Assembly: GCF_018691265.1 (NCBI RefSeq)
Contig: NW_024881282.1
Location: 52,645,122 to 52,709,121, forward strand
Direction of reading: 5' to 3'
DNA from: Tyto alba
Taxonomy: Eukaryota > Chordata > Aves > Strigiformes > Tytonidae
Length of the DNA: 64,000 nt
Position numbers and translations under genes: made by a program
Shown: piece by piece, positions 49,723 to 60,886 of the stretch
How the letters are laid out: every line of letters begins with the position of its first letter
Position numbering within the stretch: position 1 is the first letter of the stretch
Notes under the pieces: generated by a model
Databases searched by the model: none
The model's input: the letters and a program-made list of their open reading frames with translations, nothing else
What the model was told of the DNA's origin: nothing

Positions 49723-49800
49723 TAGTGTCACAGAACCACAAGTCTGGACTGTGAAAGACTCTTTGCCTCATCTAGTCTGCTTATTGAAGGAAAGCCCACT
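49723..49800 (-). mobile_element. Probable CR1 LINE 3' end remnant
   Basis: GTGTCACAGAACCACAAGTC, then GGACTGTGAAAGACTC and CCTCATCTAGTCTGC, parallels the reverse complement of a CR1 3' end (CACAGAACCACAG, GGACTGGAAGGGACC, GGTCATCTAGTCCAG). It is short and diverged, so this call is tentative but positional order is kept. Confidence 0.55.
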
Positions 49801-49829
49801 AACTTTCTAATACATTTTTTTTATAATGC

Positions 49830-50050
49830 AGTGTAATCTCTTGCTTTTTCTTACCCTCTCTGGCTTTGCTCCACTTCTTTTACATTGCACAGTAGATTAC
49901 AGCCTATCTTTCTTTCCATTTGTCCTTAGTGTCTGTTTCCTCTTTGCTTTTCATCCCACCCTGCCTTTTTTCTCTTTTTCTTTCTGTGATGCCTGTTCTA
50001 CACTACCCCTGCATCTTCTCTTTTCCTCTTTCTCACACTAAATCTCTGCC
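49830..50050 (+). repeat. Pyrimidine-rich low-complexity segment
   Basis: About 220 bases dominated by T and C on the plus strand, without a strict repeat unit. It explains the Leu/Phe/Ser-rich 71-codon frame read across it. Confidence 0.55.
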
Positions 50051-51261
50051 ACTCGATCCTGTTTTATCATCCCATCTTCACACCTGAGGGCTACGTCTCC
50101 TGAGCAAAGACACAGAGGAAAGAGTCCTTTGTGTCTCTGCAACCCCAAGTACGACACTGATTGCTTTACTTCTATACATTATCTTCAGGTTTTTAACTGT
50201 CTAAAGAGTATGAATCTTTCTTCATCTGCCCTGTCAGCCTCTCTTGCTGTGAAAGCATGTTCTGGTTTGCCCCTGTGGGCTTTTCGGACTTGTCCACAAT
50301 CACTGTAAGATGCTCTTTCTTAACCTGCCTCTCCTCAATCAGATTTTTTCCAATTTCTGAGAAGAAACCCGGTGTCTAAAGAAAAAGAATAACAAAGAAA
50401 CTAGGTTTTGAGAAAAGCTTTTAAAAATAAAAAGGTAAAGTAGTCAGGGATAGGACCCCTGTGAACAGGAGGCTTTAGCAGGTAAGAGAAACATGCTTTC
50501 CTAGGAGGGAAAAGTGTCTCACTGCTGAACTAGATGAGGAAGATGGAAATTCATTGCCAAAAAGAAAGTGACTCTGTGGATCAGAAGAGAACGGAAGCAT
50601 CAGAAAGGACATCACGGACTTCTCACATGACTCTGCTCTTTCCCCACAAACCCAAGACGAAACTGTGGCAGGGAAATACGTGTGGACATTCATTAATTTG
50701 CTTAGGTCTATAAACTAGGGCATCTTAAGACACCTTATACTTAGAAATTCTTGTATGCCCATTTTCTTTCATAGAGCATACATCTCTTAAGAGTGAATGA
50801 GAACGCCATACTGCTGCCAGGATTGGTCCTCTGGGACATTATGAACCTGAGAAAGAGTAAGGGTGATCACTGGTTGCAGAGGCCATCTGGCTTGACATCT
50901 GTGAAGAGTCACAGCTGGAACACTGGGAGAGATGCAGGCAGACCTTGAGAAACAGTGCTGTAGATACCTTCCTAGTCTGAGAAACCATGGGACTGACTGT
51001 GCTGGGGCATCACCGCAGCAACCTGGCATGCTTCTCAGTGAACATCTGAGATGAGTGGGTTGCATTCCACCAGAGCAGCAAAAGGCAGTGAGGAAATTAA
51101 GCAGCTCAACATGCTGTGATCACTCCTGACCACAGCTCAGCTCATGGTCTATGAGCAGGCATATCTGAGCTTAACTCCTATTTCATTTCAGCTTGGTAGC
51201 TCTCCTTTAAGTGACCCAAAGCAACTGGGCTTTCGGTGCAACTCCCAGGAGTCTGCTCCTA

Positions 51262-51430
51262 ATACATTTCACTTTTTTTAGAAATACTCCCAATATCCAA
51301 TTTAAATTTTCCTTTCTTCAGTTTTTCCTATTACATCCACTTCATCTTTTAGTTTTTATGGGCTCTTGTTCATCTTTTTATTAAATGTGCTGAAAGTGCT
51401 GAACCTCTGCTAACACCTTTTATAGCATAG
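51262..51430 (-). mobile_element. Possible CR1 LINE fragment
   Basis: ACTCCCAATATCCAATTTAA, then ATTTTCCTTTCTTCAGTTT and ATTACATCCACTTCATC, resembles the reverse complement of the CR1 3' segment TTCCTAATGTCCAACCTAAA, CCTCCCTTGCTGCAGTTTAA, CCATTACTTCTTGTCC. Divergence is high and the right boundary is vague. Confidence 0.45.
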
Positions 51431-54400
51431 AGTTATAAGCATTTCAGATACTGTTCTGCATATTAACTCTCAAGACACTGAAGGAAAAAAACTTTAATTA
51501 CAGAAATCTTTGAATCATAAATTTCATTACTGTTAAAAAAATACCAATAGCAGCAAAAGGAAAAATCAAAATCAAATCCTAGTGTACTTAATAAATCATT
51601 GTATCTTTCCTACTGCATTAAATAAGATACTTTAAAAAGAACATCTTTTTTCAATTATTTGCTACCTCTTTTAGAAAAATTGCTAAAGAAACAAATTAAA
51701 CTCTATAGCCACATCAATTTCTACTATAATCAATCATTAATGACTTTTCTATGAAAGTGAATTTTCAGCCCTGCTCATTTAACGTGTGCAAAATTCCTTC
51801 CTGGGTAAGAAAGTAGCTAAAATCACTGAAAAAAAAGTACTGAAAACCAGCTACATATGCATTTTGTGTGTTCTGCATTCATTTTACAACTCACTACTAG
51901 TGCATCTATTACTGTTGCTATACTGATTTTTAATACATAAAAAGAAAATTTTTAAAAGCCATAAGATTCATTTACTGCTATGTGAAGTAGGTGATTTTAA
52001 CCACAACAGGCTAAGCTAACTCAGCAATACTTCTTCTGTCTGATCTAAAAATGCCACTTACAAATAGATGAGAGAAACACTTGGAAGTCCAAGTGAGGGG
52101 AAATGGTCTTCATGTAAAAGAGCTTGTCAACTTCAATTTAAACACAAAAACATTTTGCAACCCAACCTAAGAGACAAACATATTAAAATCAAAGTTTTGG
52201 ATTTTAGCTGAACAAACAGGTTATATTGCTTAGCTCTGCTAACTGCATTCTGGTACTAGAGTCATTTTGGTAGTAATAGCAAACTGACAATTTTACATCA
52301 GCACCTCATGACTATTCACAAATCTCCACTGACCACCACAGAAAGCAATGTTAATAAAGGTCAAAATTACCATCCATCTGCATAATCTCCTGTAAGAACC
52401 GTGCTGTAAAGGATCAACCAGTCTACTTGTTTAATGTATTTGTAAAAATGTGATTAACCCACGCTAAAGTCACAGAAAACACTTCCACAGATTTTAAATA
52501 CTTGAGTTGAGCTTGAGATGAAGGTACAATAGGTTCTTTATCAAATATTTTAGTTTGATATTAAATTATTTCCATTCCTTTAAAGAGTACATTAGTTGAC
52601 TTATTAAATCGACTAGTTACTCATTTAAAATTACTTCCTCGGTTTGTGGTACTAGGAAATGACTCTTTAACAAGTATTCTTGAAAGTGTATCATTGCTCA
52701 TTTGCTCGGTAAGATAAGTCAAAGCCTTTTAAAGCCGCATATCAACTTGTAATTTTTAAAATAAAAACTGAGGCAGCAATTAGCACTATAAGCATGCAAA
52801 CAAGAAAAAGACAGGGTTGTTCAATTCAACCTTAACTCTTCTCACTAACCCTGCCAAACATTTACCTTTCATATTTATTTTGCAAAGTGCTTCATTATCA
52901 TTATTTTTCTGAAAGAGATTAGTTGCTGCAAAACTTCCTTTTCCTAAGCACTTCAAGAAAACCAGTGCACATGTCAGTGAACTTAATGGAAAAGTCACAG
53001 GGAGCTGAATGCCACATGTAGGACATGCCACATTAAATGCAGCCCCAGCTGCATGCATGGAGAGTGAGATTGTTTGCCAAATCATTAAACACTGTTCTTA
53101 GTGCATTCCATACATTTTATATATTCTATACATGGCACTCCATATTATTTATTCCATATATATTATTCCACAATTTAAGGACTTGTATCACATTTGAATC
53201 ACATCATTTTCTATTTAGAGATACAACATTTTTGTGACTAAGGACATAGAAGTAACTGTTGATAATTGTTGTTGGGTTGTGTATGACTCCAGGAGCAAGA
53301 TGGACTCCTTTTTTGAAGAGAAATATGAAATGAAGTAACTTTCCTACCACTGGGTACAAACCAGAGAAGCCCTCCTCATAACCTGCGAGTTGAACTTGAC
53401 CCACAGGCAACTCAGTCTCCAGCCCTGAGCACGTTCCATACACAGCTGGGCATAAACAGGAGCTGCCGCTGTGACTCCATCAGTTGAAATGGAGTCAGAA
53501 AGTTTGGCCAGCTCTCTTCAAATGATAGCATGGTATGCATTTAGGATTCAAAGACAAGCTATTTCAGGATGAAGTAAACATCACAATTAAAAAGAGAAAA
53601 AAAACTGAGTGATTTCATGGTGGAGGTTAAAATTTTGTCCCCACTGATGTCTGCCAGAGCTGTAATGAAATTAACTTATTAAAAACTATGGGTTTAGTAT
53701 TAGGGGTCACTACTGCAGTGTCTCTACAGGAAAGGCTGTCACTAAAATTGTGTGGTTGTGAGGAAAAGGACATCAGGGGGAGATAAAGTTGATTGACCTT
53801 AAGTAAGCATTTGTATATTTTCCAAGCTTTGGGAAATAGTATATGGTGGGGTTTTGGGTTGTTCGGGAATTTTTTTTTCCAGATACAACCTGAATTTTGA
53901 GTCCTTCAGGCTCAAAAACATTAGGATTGAAAAGTTTTAATTGCATGATTATTTTCCATACAATTTAATATTTTATATTTCTATACAGTTTAAAATTATG
54001 TATATTTTAATAATTTCTACTTCTATGTTTTATTAATATTTTCTATTATCTATAATAAAAGGTTCTTGCCTTGGAATTTCTTTGGTTTGAAAATATGTAT
54101 GTCTGTCTGTGCGTATATTTATGTAGGAGAATTGCTCAAATCCAGGCACTTCTAAGGACCTCACAAGCCACATACTGGTTGATCTGTTCTTTCTGAGATG
54201 GCATCCAATCCACACAAAGGCTATCTCTTTCTCACTTCTCATTCACCATTTAATTCTGATCAAATGAGCTCTGACTAATCCTTACATGACTCCTCACCAC
54301 AGCCACTCACAGCCTCCTGATGTCTACTCCAAACAAATGAAGGCATTATTCTGGCGTTATAAAATTACTGCAGGCCCTTAAGTATTTTTGTAACTTACAT

Positions 54401-54565
54401 AAATATACTATAATGCAGTCATCAGCCACGGAAGTTTTACATATGTAACATCTGAAGAATATTTAACCAAACGAACACTAAAATGCATTCCCACTAGCCT
54501 CTGGAACTACTCTTCACCAAGGCCAATACTCATTTAAGAAAGAGAAGCAGCTAAAGAGAGGCTGG

Positions 54566-54578
54566 AAAAAAAAAAAAA
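54566..54578 (+). repeat. Poly-A tract (13 A)
   Basis: A pure run of 13 adenines. A simple repeat. Confidence 0.8.
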
Positions 54579-55591
54579 TCAAACCCAGAACATGGGACTA
54601 ATCTCAATTTTTTAATGTTTAAACCTCTTAGTGAACATGTTTGTCTCCAACCCTAGCTCCACAAGCTGCAGGAAAGTCGGTTTCTTTTTCAGCAGTGATC
54701 TTATGGTGCTCAAAATGAAATAAAAGCTACTTACTTGGAGCCTGTGAGTTAAGCACTCCCAGCTGCGGGAAGCCCCAACTTGCAGCACGGCTGCGGCAGA
54801 GGTGCAGGTACGGAGGATCCCAGCCTATGCCACTCATCACTGTCGTTTGCATTAAGATGTTTCACATTGTTGCTGGTGTAATCATTCCAGGTACAGTTAC
54901 TGTGAAACTGAGACTTAAATAACCACCCACATGACGGCTGAAATACGGCTCTGCGCGTATAAAGGTGAGTGACTTCACAACAACTGCAAGCAGGGTTTCA
55001 GAGTGCTTTGGGTGTGTGCACAGACCAGGAATGTGAAAAGCCTGTGTATTTGCATTTAGTCACTGACAACCATTCATTTTCTAGGTACCTGACAAAAGCA
55101 ACAGGTTTTCTTTTTATCCTCTTTGTTCTTTCTGGCATGAAAAAATCTCAGCAGACACTACCTGTTGGTATCTGCACATTTCCTCACAAAGCTGCAGGAT
55201 TTGCTCTTTTACCTACAAGGCTCAGGAGAAGCAGTGCCTACTAGGGTATATATTTCTAGGAGCACTATTCCCATATGTCAGGTTTACTTAGGTGAAAGAG
55301 AAATGGAAAGGGGTACCTACAGCAACTTGCAGCAGGCTGGAAGACCTGGCCCAGGATAAGAAAAGGAGAATGTGATAAGCTAACTGGGGGAAGAAGAATC
55401 AAACAAGAACCTTACACCTAATCCTCTCATTTCCTCATTGTGTGGCTTTGTATTTGGACCACATAGGCAGCTCAAGGAATGGCTGATCACCTCTCATCTT
55501 GACTCATCAATCAATCAGGAGAAGTGGCTAATCACCTCAATTATACATCTATCCTAGTTTGGTAAATACTACCCACCGGGCCTGAAAATAA

Positions 55592-55906
55592 TACACATCC
55601 CTGAAAAGATGTCAGTACCACTGCAATAACCCTAAAAACTTCTGCCAAGTACATTTACCCTTATACAACCTTAATTTTCAAGCACCTGAAGAAACTGTAC
55701 TGGGACCAGAGTTGCTAAAAATGCCTAACGTTCAAAAGCGGAAAGGTACCGTCCTGACAAACAGCTATAAAGGTTACACAAGAAATATGATTAAAATGGC
55801 CTGCACAAGAAGCCCTGCTTCCCAGAAGGACTGTTCTACCTCTTCTCCTCTCAGTTCATCAAAACGAAGAGCAAATTCACACCGGACACTTCCTCAGGAT
55901 GAATAA
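55592..55906 (+). other. Unassigned open stretch with basic, Ser-rich C-terminal part
   Basis: The frame is open from the TAA at 55589 to the TAA ending at 55906, with its first ATG at 55721 giving a peptide of about 61 residues (MPNVQKRKGTVLTNSYKG at its start). The KRKGTVLTNS stretch faintly recalls the linker after the DNA-binding region of some pogo-type transposases (a KGK-LTSSP pattern), but I see no helix-turn-helix or DDE region around it. It could be chance or a scrap of an old DNA transposon. No splice or promoter support was found. Confidence 0.12.
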
Positions 55907-56355
55907 ATTGAGAATCAGCAATCCTTCCCAGTCAGTGCTGCTGCCCAGGAAAGGCCCTATTTGTTGTTCTTACTTCAATACCAGTTGTGAGAAACCTTCC
56001 TGCTGTCTCAGGAGCAGCAAACAGAAAATTCCTGTATGAAACCCAGTGTGTATGACTCTATTAACTGGCCATGGCTGGGCACAGAGGATGTAATTATTAA
56101 AACTCCAGGAAGTGGAGAGTCCCTGTCCAAACTTTGAAATGCTAGGAAAAAAAATGAGACAAATCCTAGGGGAAATATTGCTGAGAAACTAATAAATAAC
56201 GCCCATGGGAAACTAAAGGGGAAAGGAAATTTGGAAAGCATTTAGAGTTAGAACGACCGGCCCACAAAGAAACCCCTCTTGTCATTACCAGAAGAGGGAA
56301 CTGAGAGTAAGACAAAGATGCCTGAAGAACAAAAACTCAACTAAATAAGGCAACA

Positions 56356-56449
56356 TGTCGTGGTTTGAATTCCACATTGAATCTGAAACATAGCACTATT
56401 CTAGCTACTAAGAAGAAAAATTAACTCTATTCCAGACCAAACCAGGACA
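56356..56449 (-). mobile_element. Collapsed solo LTR of an avian ERVL-type endogenous retrovirus
   Basis: The element starts TGTCGTGGTTTGAATTCC and ends CCAAACCAGGACA, the two termini of a very common avian LTR family as I remember it (minus strand reads TGTCCTGGTTT to AACCACGACA). AGCACTATTCTAGCTACTAA and GAAAAATTAACTCTATTCCA near one end also fit the U3 start. A full LTR of this family is several hundred bases long, so the middle (rest of U3, promoter, R, most of U5) is missing. Flanking 5-mers CAACA (56351-56355) and CAAGA (56450-56454) differ by one base and could be the target-site duplication. No viral coding sequence is present. Confidence 0.75.
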
Positions 56450-59400
56450 CAAGACCTACCATAACTTACCAACTTTATTAGTGGACATGTCCGTAACTAT
56501 GAATCCTGTCTTGAGTTCTGATATGGGAAGAAACTGAAGAACAAACGTGGAGAGTGGAAAGCTCCACTGGGACATTTAATACTGTCTCCATACACTTGCT
56601 GCCCCTTTCCAGGTGCTTTTTGGTAAAGATGCCCTAGGATGGAAGGTGGCCATTAGGAGGGGGAGAAGATCACTGCCACAAGGTTAGAAGGTGGTTGCAG
56701 GGTGGCAGAGCCATGAACTCTGCACAAACCGAGGCCAAAGCATAGGCATGGACAGACTTCCACCTCTGTTAGCAGCCAGAAAGAGGTGTAAAAAACATGT
56801 TCCCAGAGCTGCTGTGATTTGTAAGCTTTCCCAGCAATATGCTCTGGGAAGAACAAGGACTACAGATACAGAACAGAAAAGGATGGCCACAGGAACTACT
56901 TGGTTGTTGGGGACTCAGTCCTGAAACTATTGTCTTGTTTACACTAATGACTCCAATGTATTGGGGAGGAATTAAAAATCTACCTGCTTGGTGAGGATAG
57001 AAGGCAGACATTCCTAAATCTTGAGGAGTATCATGACTCCTTCAAGTGGGGTTCATGAGACCCACTAACCAGCAGAAGTGAAATAAGAGCCATAAACCCA
57101 AAAGTGAAGCTGGAAGTAGGAAACATAATCAAAAAGATTTGGGAACTTCTGGCATCAAAGGTAAGATTATTCCTGGTAAAATCCTTTCACCATGTCACTT
57201 CAACAGTGAATGTAATGCCACTGACATCCATCAGAAATGTTTGCTGCCTACAATCCAATGAAGCTTTTGCAAGAAACTCATTGCAGCTCTCAGCTACACC
57301 TGGAACACACTCGCAGCAAAGTCCTTGAGGAATCAACAGTGTCTTTTTCAATAACAGTTGTACCTCGGGGGCTTGTGTTGTTTGGAAACAACACGCAAGT
57401 CAGGAGTTAACTTCTGACAAACACAGCAGCTTTAAACAGCAACTTCAGCATTTCTAATAGAGAAGTGAAAAATTCATTTCTGACAGACTCACGTATTTTT
57501 ATTGCCTTCAAATAATGCTATAACCTTACAGGAAATCCTAACAACTGTTCAGCTTGAATCATGTCCATCGGTATTGTACATCATGTGTTTGGGTTTTTTT
57601 CCCCTTCCCTCTCATTCTTTATTAATGGGGTCATTTGCCTAAAAACCTGTTTCTTAGGAGTTTATCTGTTCATTCTGCACCTGAAGTCATAAGCCTTTGT
57701 TTACAACCTCACAATTGGTTGCTGTGGAAATGATTATGATGTCATAAAAAAAAAGGATTAGTAAAATTGCAAGTAGGGAATAAACAGGTTGAGCAGATGA
57801 GCTCTTGAAAAACGAAGAGGCTTTTTTCCTGCAACTATTCACAGAAACAAAAAAAAAGGAAACAAAATCTTTCCCCCAAACCTGTGCTATGACCTACGTT
57901 CACCCAGTGCTGTCACAGACCAGGGACAGAAAAATTTCCTTTGTGATTCTTGGTCCAGGAGCAATGTTCAGAAAAGTCTACTGGTAGTGAAGAAAGATAT
58001 TTATCGTGTCATGGTAAGATACTTCTGGAACACAGGACCCTACATTCAAAGTACTATTAACCTTGTGCTTCCCTTCTCAACGCAGCAAAAAATAAATATT
58101 CTGTGACTAATATATGGATTATTTTTTCTTCTCCCTGGAAAATGATGCATTTGCCATAGTGACAAAATTAAGCGTCTCAATGGACTTCAGATCAAACTAA
58201 TTAAAACTAACCCCTCATGGCTCCTACTTGCTGTGCCATCAATCAGAGTAACTGTTGCTCGTGCATCTTCACCATCAGATGCTCAGGCTTGCAAGCCCCC
58301 TCACTCTGATGGGCGGCATGGGTGCAGCGAGTCACAGGACAGGGAGGAGGCTGGCCAGCTGTGGGGTCGGGCTGGCACCTCTGAGCAAGGGCCTTTCCCA
58401 GCAGCTCCCCGATCACTGCAGCCTCTCTCCTCCGTGACTGGCAGCAGCCATCTGAAGCTGCAGGGTGGCAAATCCATCAACCCGTTGTCGCTGGCAGGGG
58501 CGGTCGGGGCGGAGGAGGGAGGCTGTGGCTCTGCACAGCCAGCGCGGGATGGGCAGTCCATGCAGGAGGGAGCACTTCCACCAGGATCCCCGAGCCAACC
58601 ATGCCTTGATTGCATCCCAGGTGGTTCCTGGATCAGCAAGCTTGGTGCCTAACCGTGCCGATTCCCATTCCCCTGAAGCAATGTCTAGCTTCGCCCTCCC
58701 TTTCATAACAGACACAGATGTATAGCCTGTCTCTGAAAGGACATGGGATACCTGAACACCAAGTGCAGTAGAGGAATGAGAATAGCACAACGTATCTAAT
58801 ACCTTTATGGCTGGTCCTGTTACTGGCACAGATCCTTGCTGTCTATTTTTCCTATTTTCCCAAGCCATGGGAACAAGCACAGGGTGCTTGGATAGATTTT
58901 GATTCCCCAGCTCTGCTCTGCTCATGTAGGTGATGCAGAAGAAACACAGATGAGATTGCTTTTCACCTTTGTTTCATGATGTAAGATAAAGAGCAGCAGA
59001 TTATTTGTACAAAGGGTAAAAAAACACTTAATAATAGGGAAAAATCTCTTCCTCTTAGCAGAAAGAGGACATGCAGTGCTGGGATGCCATCTGGCTCCCA
59101 CCAAGACTTGCCAGAACCAGGGCTCTCTGTGCTCCTCCCTTCACTTACTGCTGAAGCATGATGGGCAGCTAAAGTAAAGATGGGGCAACTCTACTATTCT
59201 TTCCAGGCTTGATCTGACACAAAAGAAAACCTGTAAGTAGTCAGGATTCAACTACCTGTTGTTTCGCTACTGTAAATTAGAAAGAACACCAGGAAAGCTG
59301 CTCACCTCTGCAACGAATTACCCAGCTACTTGGCAAAAGGAGCTGCCCCTGCATGCTCTGGCCATTCTCAAATCCTTTTTCTCCTTCCCCTCACAGGAAA

Positions 59401-59744
59401 ACAGAGCAAAAGAGAGACTGACAGCAAAGCTGACAGGCTTATGTCAGGCCTGTGCTTGATGGGGAGGAGCCCAGAAGACAGCTACTCTGCTTTCATGCGC
59501 TAGAAGAGCTTTATATTGTCCAAGTCTAATATTTCACTAAATACTTCCAGAAAAACCTAATGGAAGATCCTTAAGCCTAATGCATCCCCAATGGATCAAC
59601 TAAGAATTTGTGCATCGGTTGGGCCCTATTATCAACTTACTCACCTGAATGACATCCCCAGCCATTAAAAGATTTAAGATACAACAGGCTCAAGTATGTT
59701 GACAAGGAATAGTGTAAAACCACCGAAAATTTGGTTCCAAAGGT
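56450..59744. other. Non-coding stretch with a GC-rich patch
   Basis: No recognisable gene or repeat apart from the GC-rich patch at 58255-58700, which is listed separately. Confidence 0.55.
58255..58700. promoter_or_regulatory. GC-rich, CpG-containing patch
   Basis: About 10 CpGs cluster at 58350-58560 (for example GGGGCGGTCGGGGCGGAGG), with more scattered to 58700. A 139-codon plus-strand frame (58233-58652) and a 170-codon minus-strand frame (58413-58925) overlap here. Opposing long frames in one GC-rich block are the usual sign of low stop density rather than coding. The minus-strand frame extends beyond the GC-rich core into more ordinary sequence, so it is the less trivial of the two, but I recognise no family in it. 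GGGGCGG is also an Sp1-type site. Confidence 0.3.
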
Positions 59745-59990
59745 GCCTAGAGCTTATCCAGTATAACGTCCCACTCAAAGCTGGGCTAACTTCTAAATTG
59801 AAAGTTTGATCAGGTTGGTCTGGGCTTTCTCTAGTAGACTTCCAGAAATCTTAAAGGAGGGAGATTATCCGGCCTCTCTGCAAAGGTCATTTCTCCCACT
59901 GTGGAAAATTTTTCCTTGCTCCATGGGAATTTCTCTTGCCAAAACTTGTGGCCATTGTCCCTTGTCCCCTTACATCATTAGATAGTTGGG
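59745..59990 (-). mobile_element. CR1 LINE 3' end fragment
   Basis: The plus strand reads, in order, ACTCAAAGCTGGGCTAACTT, GATCAGGTTGGTCTGGGC, GGCCTCTCTGCAAAGGTCAT, TTTTTCCTTGCTCCATGG and CTTGTGGCCATTGTCCCTTG. This is the reverse complement of the classic CR1 3' region (CTCAAAGCAGGG, GATCAGGTTGC, CCTCTCTGGGCAACCT, TTGTGCCCATTGCCCCTTGTCC). The terminal ATTCTATG repeat itself is not seen. The fragment is non-coding and old, but better preserved than most others here. Confidence 0.85.
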
Positions 59991-60590
59991 GAAGTGTCAC
60001 GGACGCAGCAGACCTGTGCAAGTGGGGGAGATCTGAGCTCTGTTTCTGTTAGAAATTTGGCTAGTGCACAAACAACACTCTCCATTCACTTGTATCCTCA
60101 AAAGCCTCCCCTCCCCACGGCCTGACTTTGTATATAATTTGTGCCTCCCAGCAGGCTTAGAATGGGAAATAGGCTGATGCAGAATAAGGGTGAGCAACTT
60201 GCACATAAGTATAGCATATAATTGTTTATTCCATCTTTCCACGTGTCTTAAAAATAATTCTTTTTCAAGGTTTTGACAAGCATACTGTATTGATGTTCTA
60301 TTTATACTGTGGATCATTAATATTAAGAGGTTACAAGCACTCTGCATGTAGAGTTGGAGAGGTAATTCTGTTGTAAAGAATTAAAAATTACAATAATATT
60401 CAACTTTGGAAAATAGGTGTTAAAATATTCATTAAGAGACACTTGCATCTTCTCATTGAAATGAATTCTTTAGGTATACAAACAACAACCACAGATCTGA
60501 AACAAGAAGATGCCTTGCACTTTGTAGCCACGTGGTATTCATGACAGCTTTGTGACCTCCTCAATGGAAGATTTCTTTTACTTTCATTAA

Positions 60591-60602
60591 ATATATATAT
60601 AT
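60591..60602. repeat. AT dinucleotide repeat
   Basis: Six AT units. A simple repeat. Confidence 0.75.
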
Positions 60603-60830
60603 GTATTATGTCCCCAGTGAAAACAACCCAAAAGACATCAAACACCAGAAAAAAATACATTGAAGTAACATTAAGGATCTAATATAAATCCACAAAAGCC
60701 AGGAAATTCAGAGATAAAGAAAGATTTTCAGACGAGGGAAAACTTTCCAATATATTAAACTGGAGCATAAATTCACTTCCTCTTCACATGTTTGCTATCA
60801 AGTCATTCCAGACATAGGGGGTAAGTTCCT

Positions 60831-60886
60831 CCCTGGGGTAACTCCTGTGCCTTCAGCAGTACTACACCAAGAATCAATCTGGCCCT
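60831..60886. repeat. Palindromic MITE-like repeat remnant (right arm)
   Basis: CCCTGGGGTAACTCCTGTGC, CTTCAGCAGTACTACACC and AAGAATCAATCTGGCCCT follow the order GGAGTAACTCC, CTTCAGTGGAGTTACACC, AGAATCTGGCCC of the reptile/bird palindromic repeats. The left arm is lost. Confidence 0.45.

Larger units (their letters stand above)
51431..56355. other. Non-coding stretch
   Basis: Very AT-rich from about 51470 to 54480. No mobile element is confidently placed. A possible palindromic-repeat arm lies near 53632-53665, a 13-base A tract at 54566, and an exon-like segment at 54891-54964 (see findings). A basic Ser-rich open stretch at 55592-55906 is not assigned. Confidence 0.55.
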
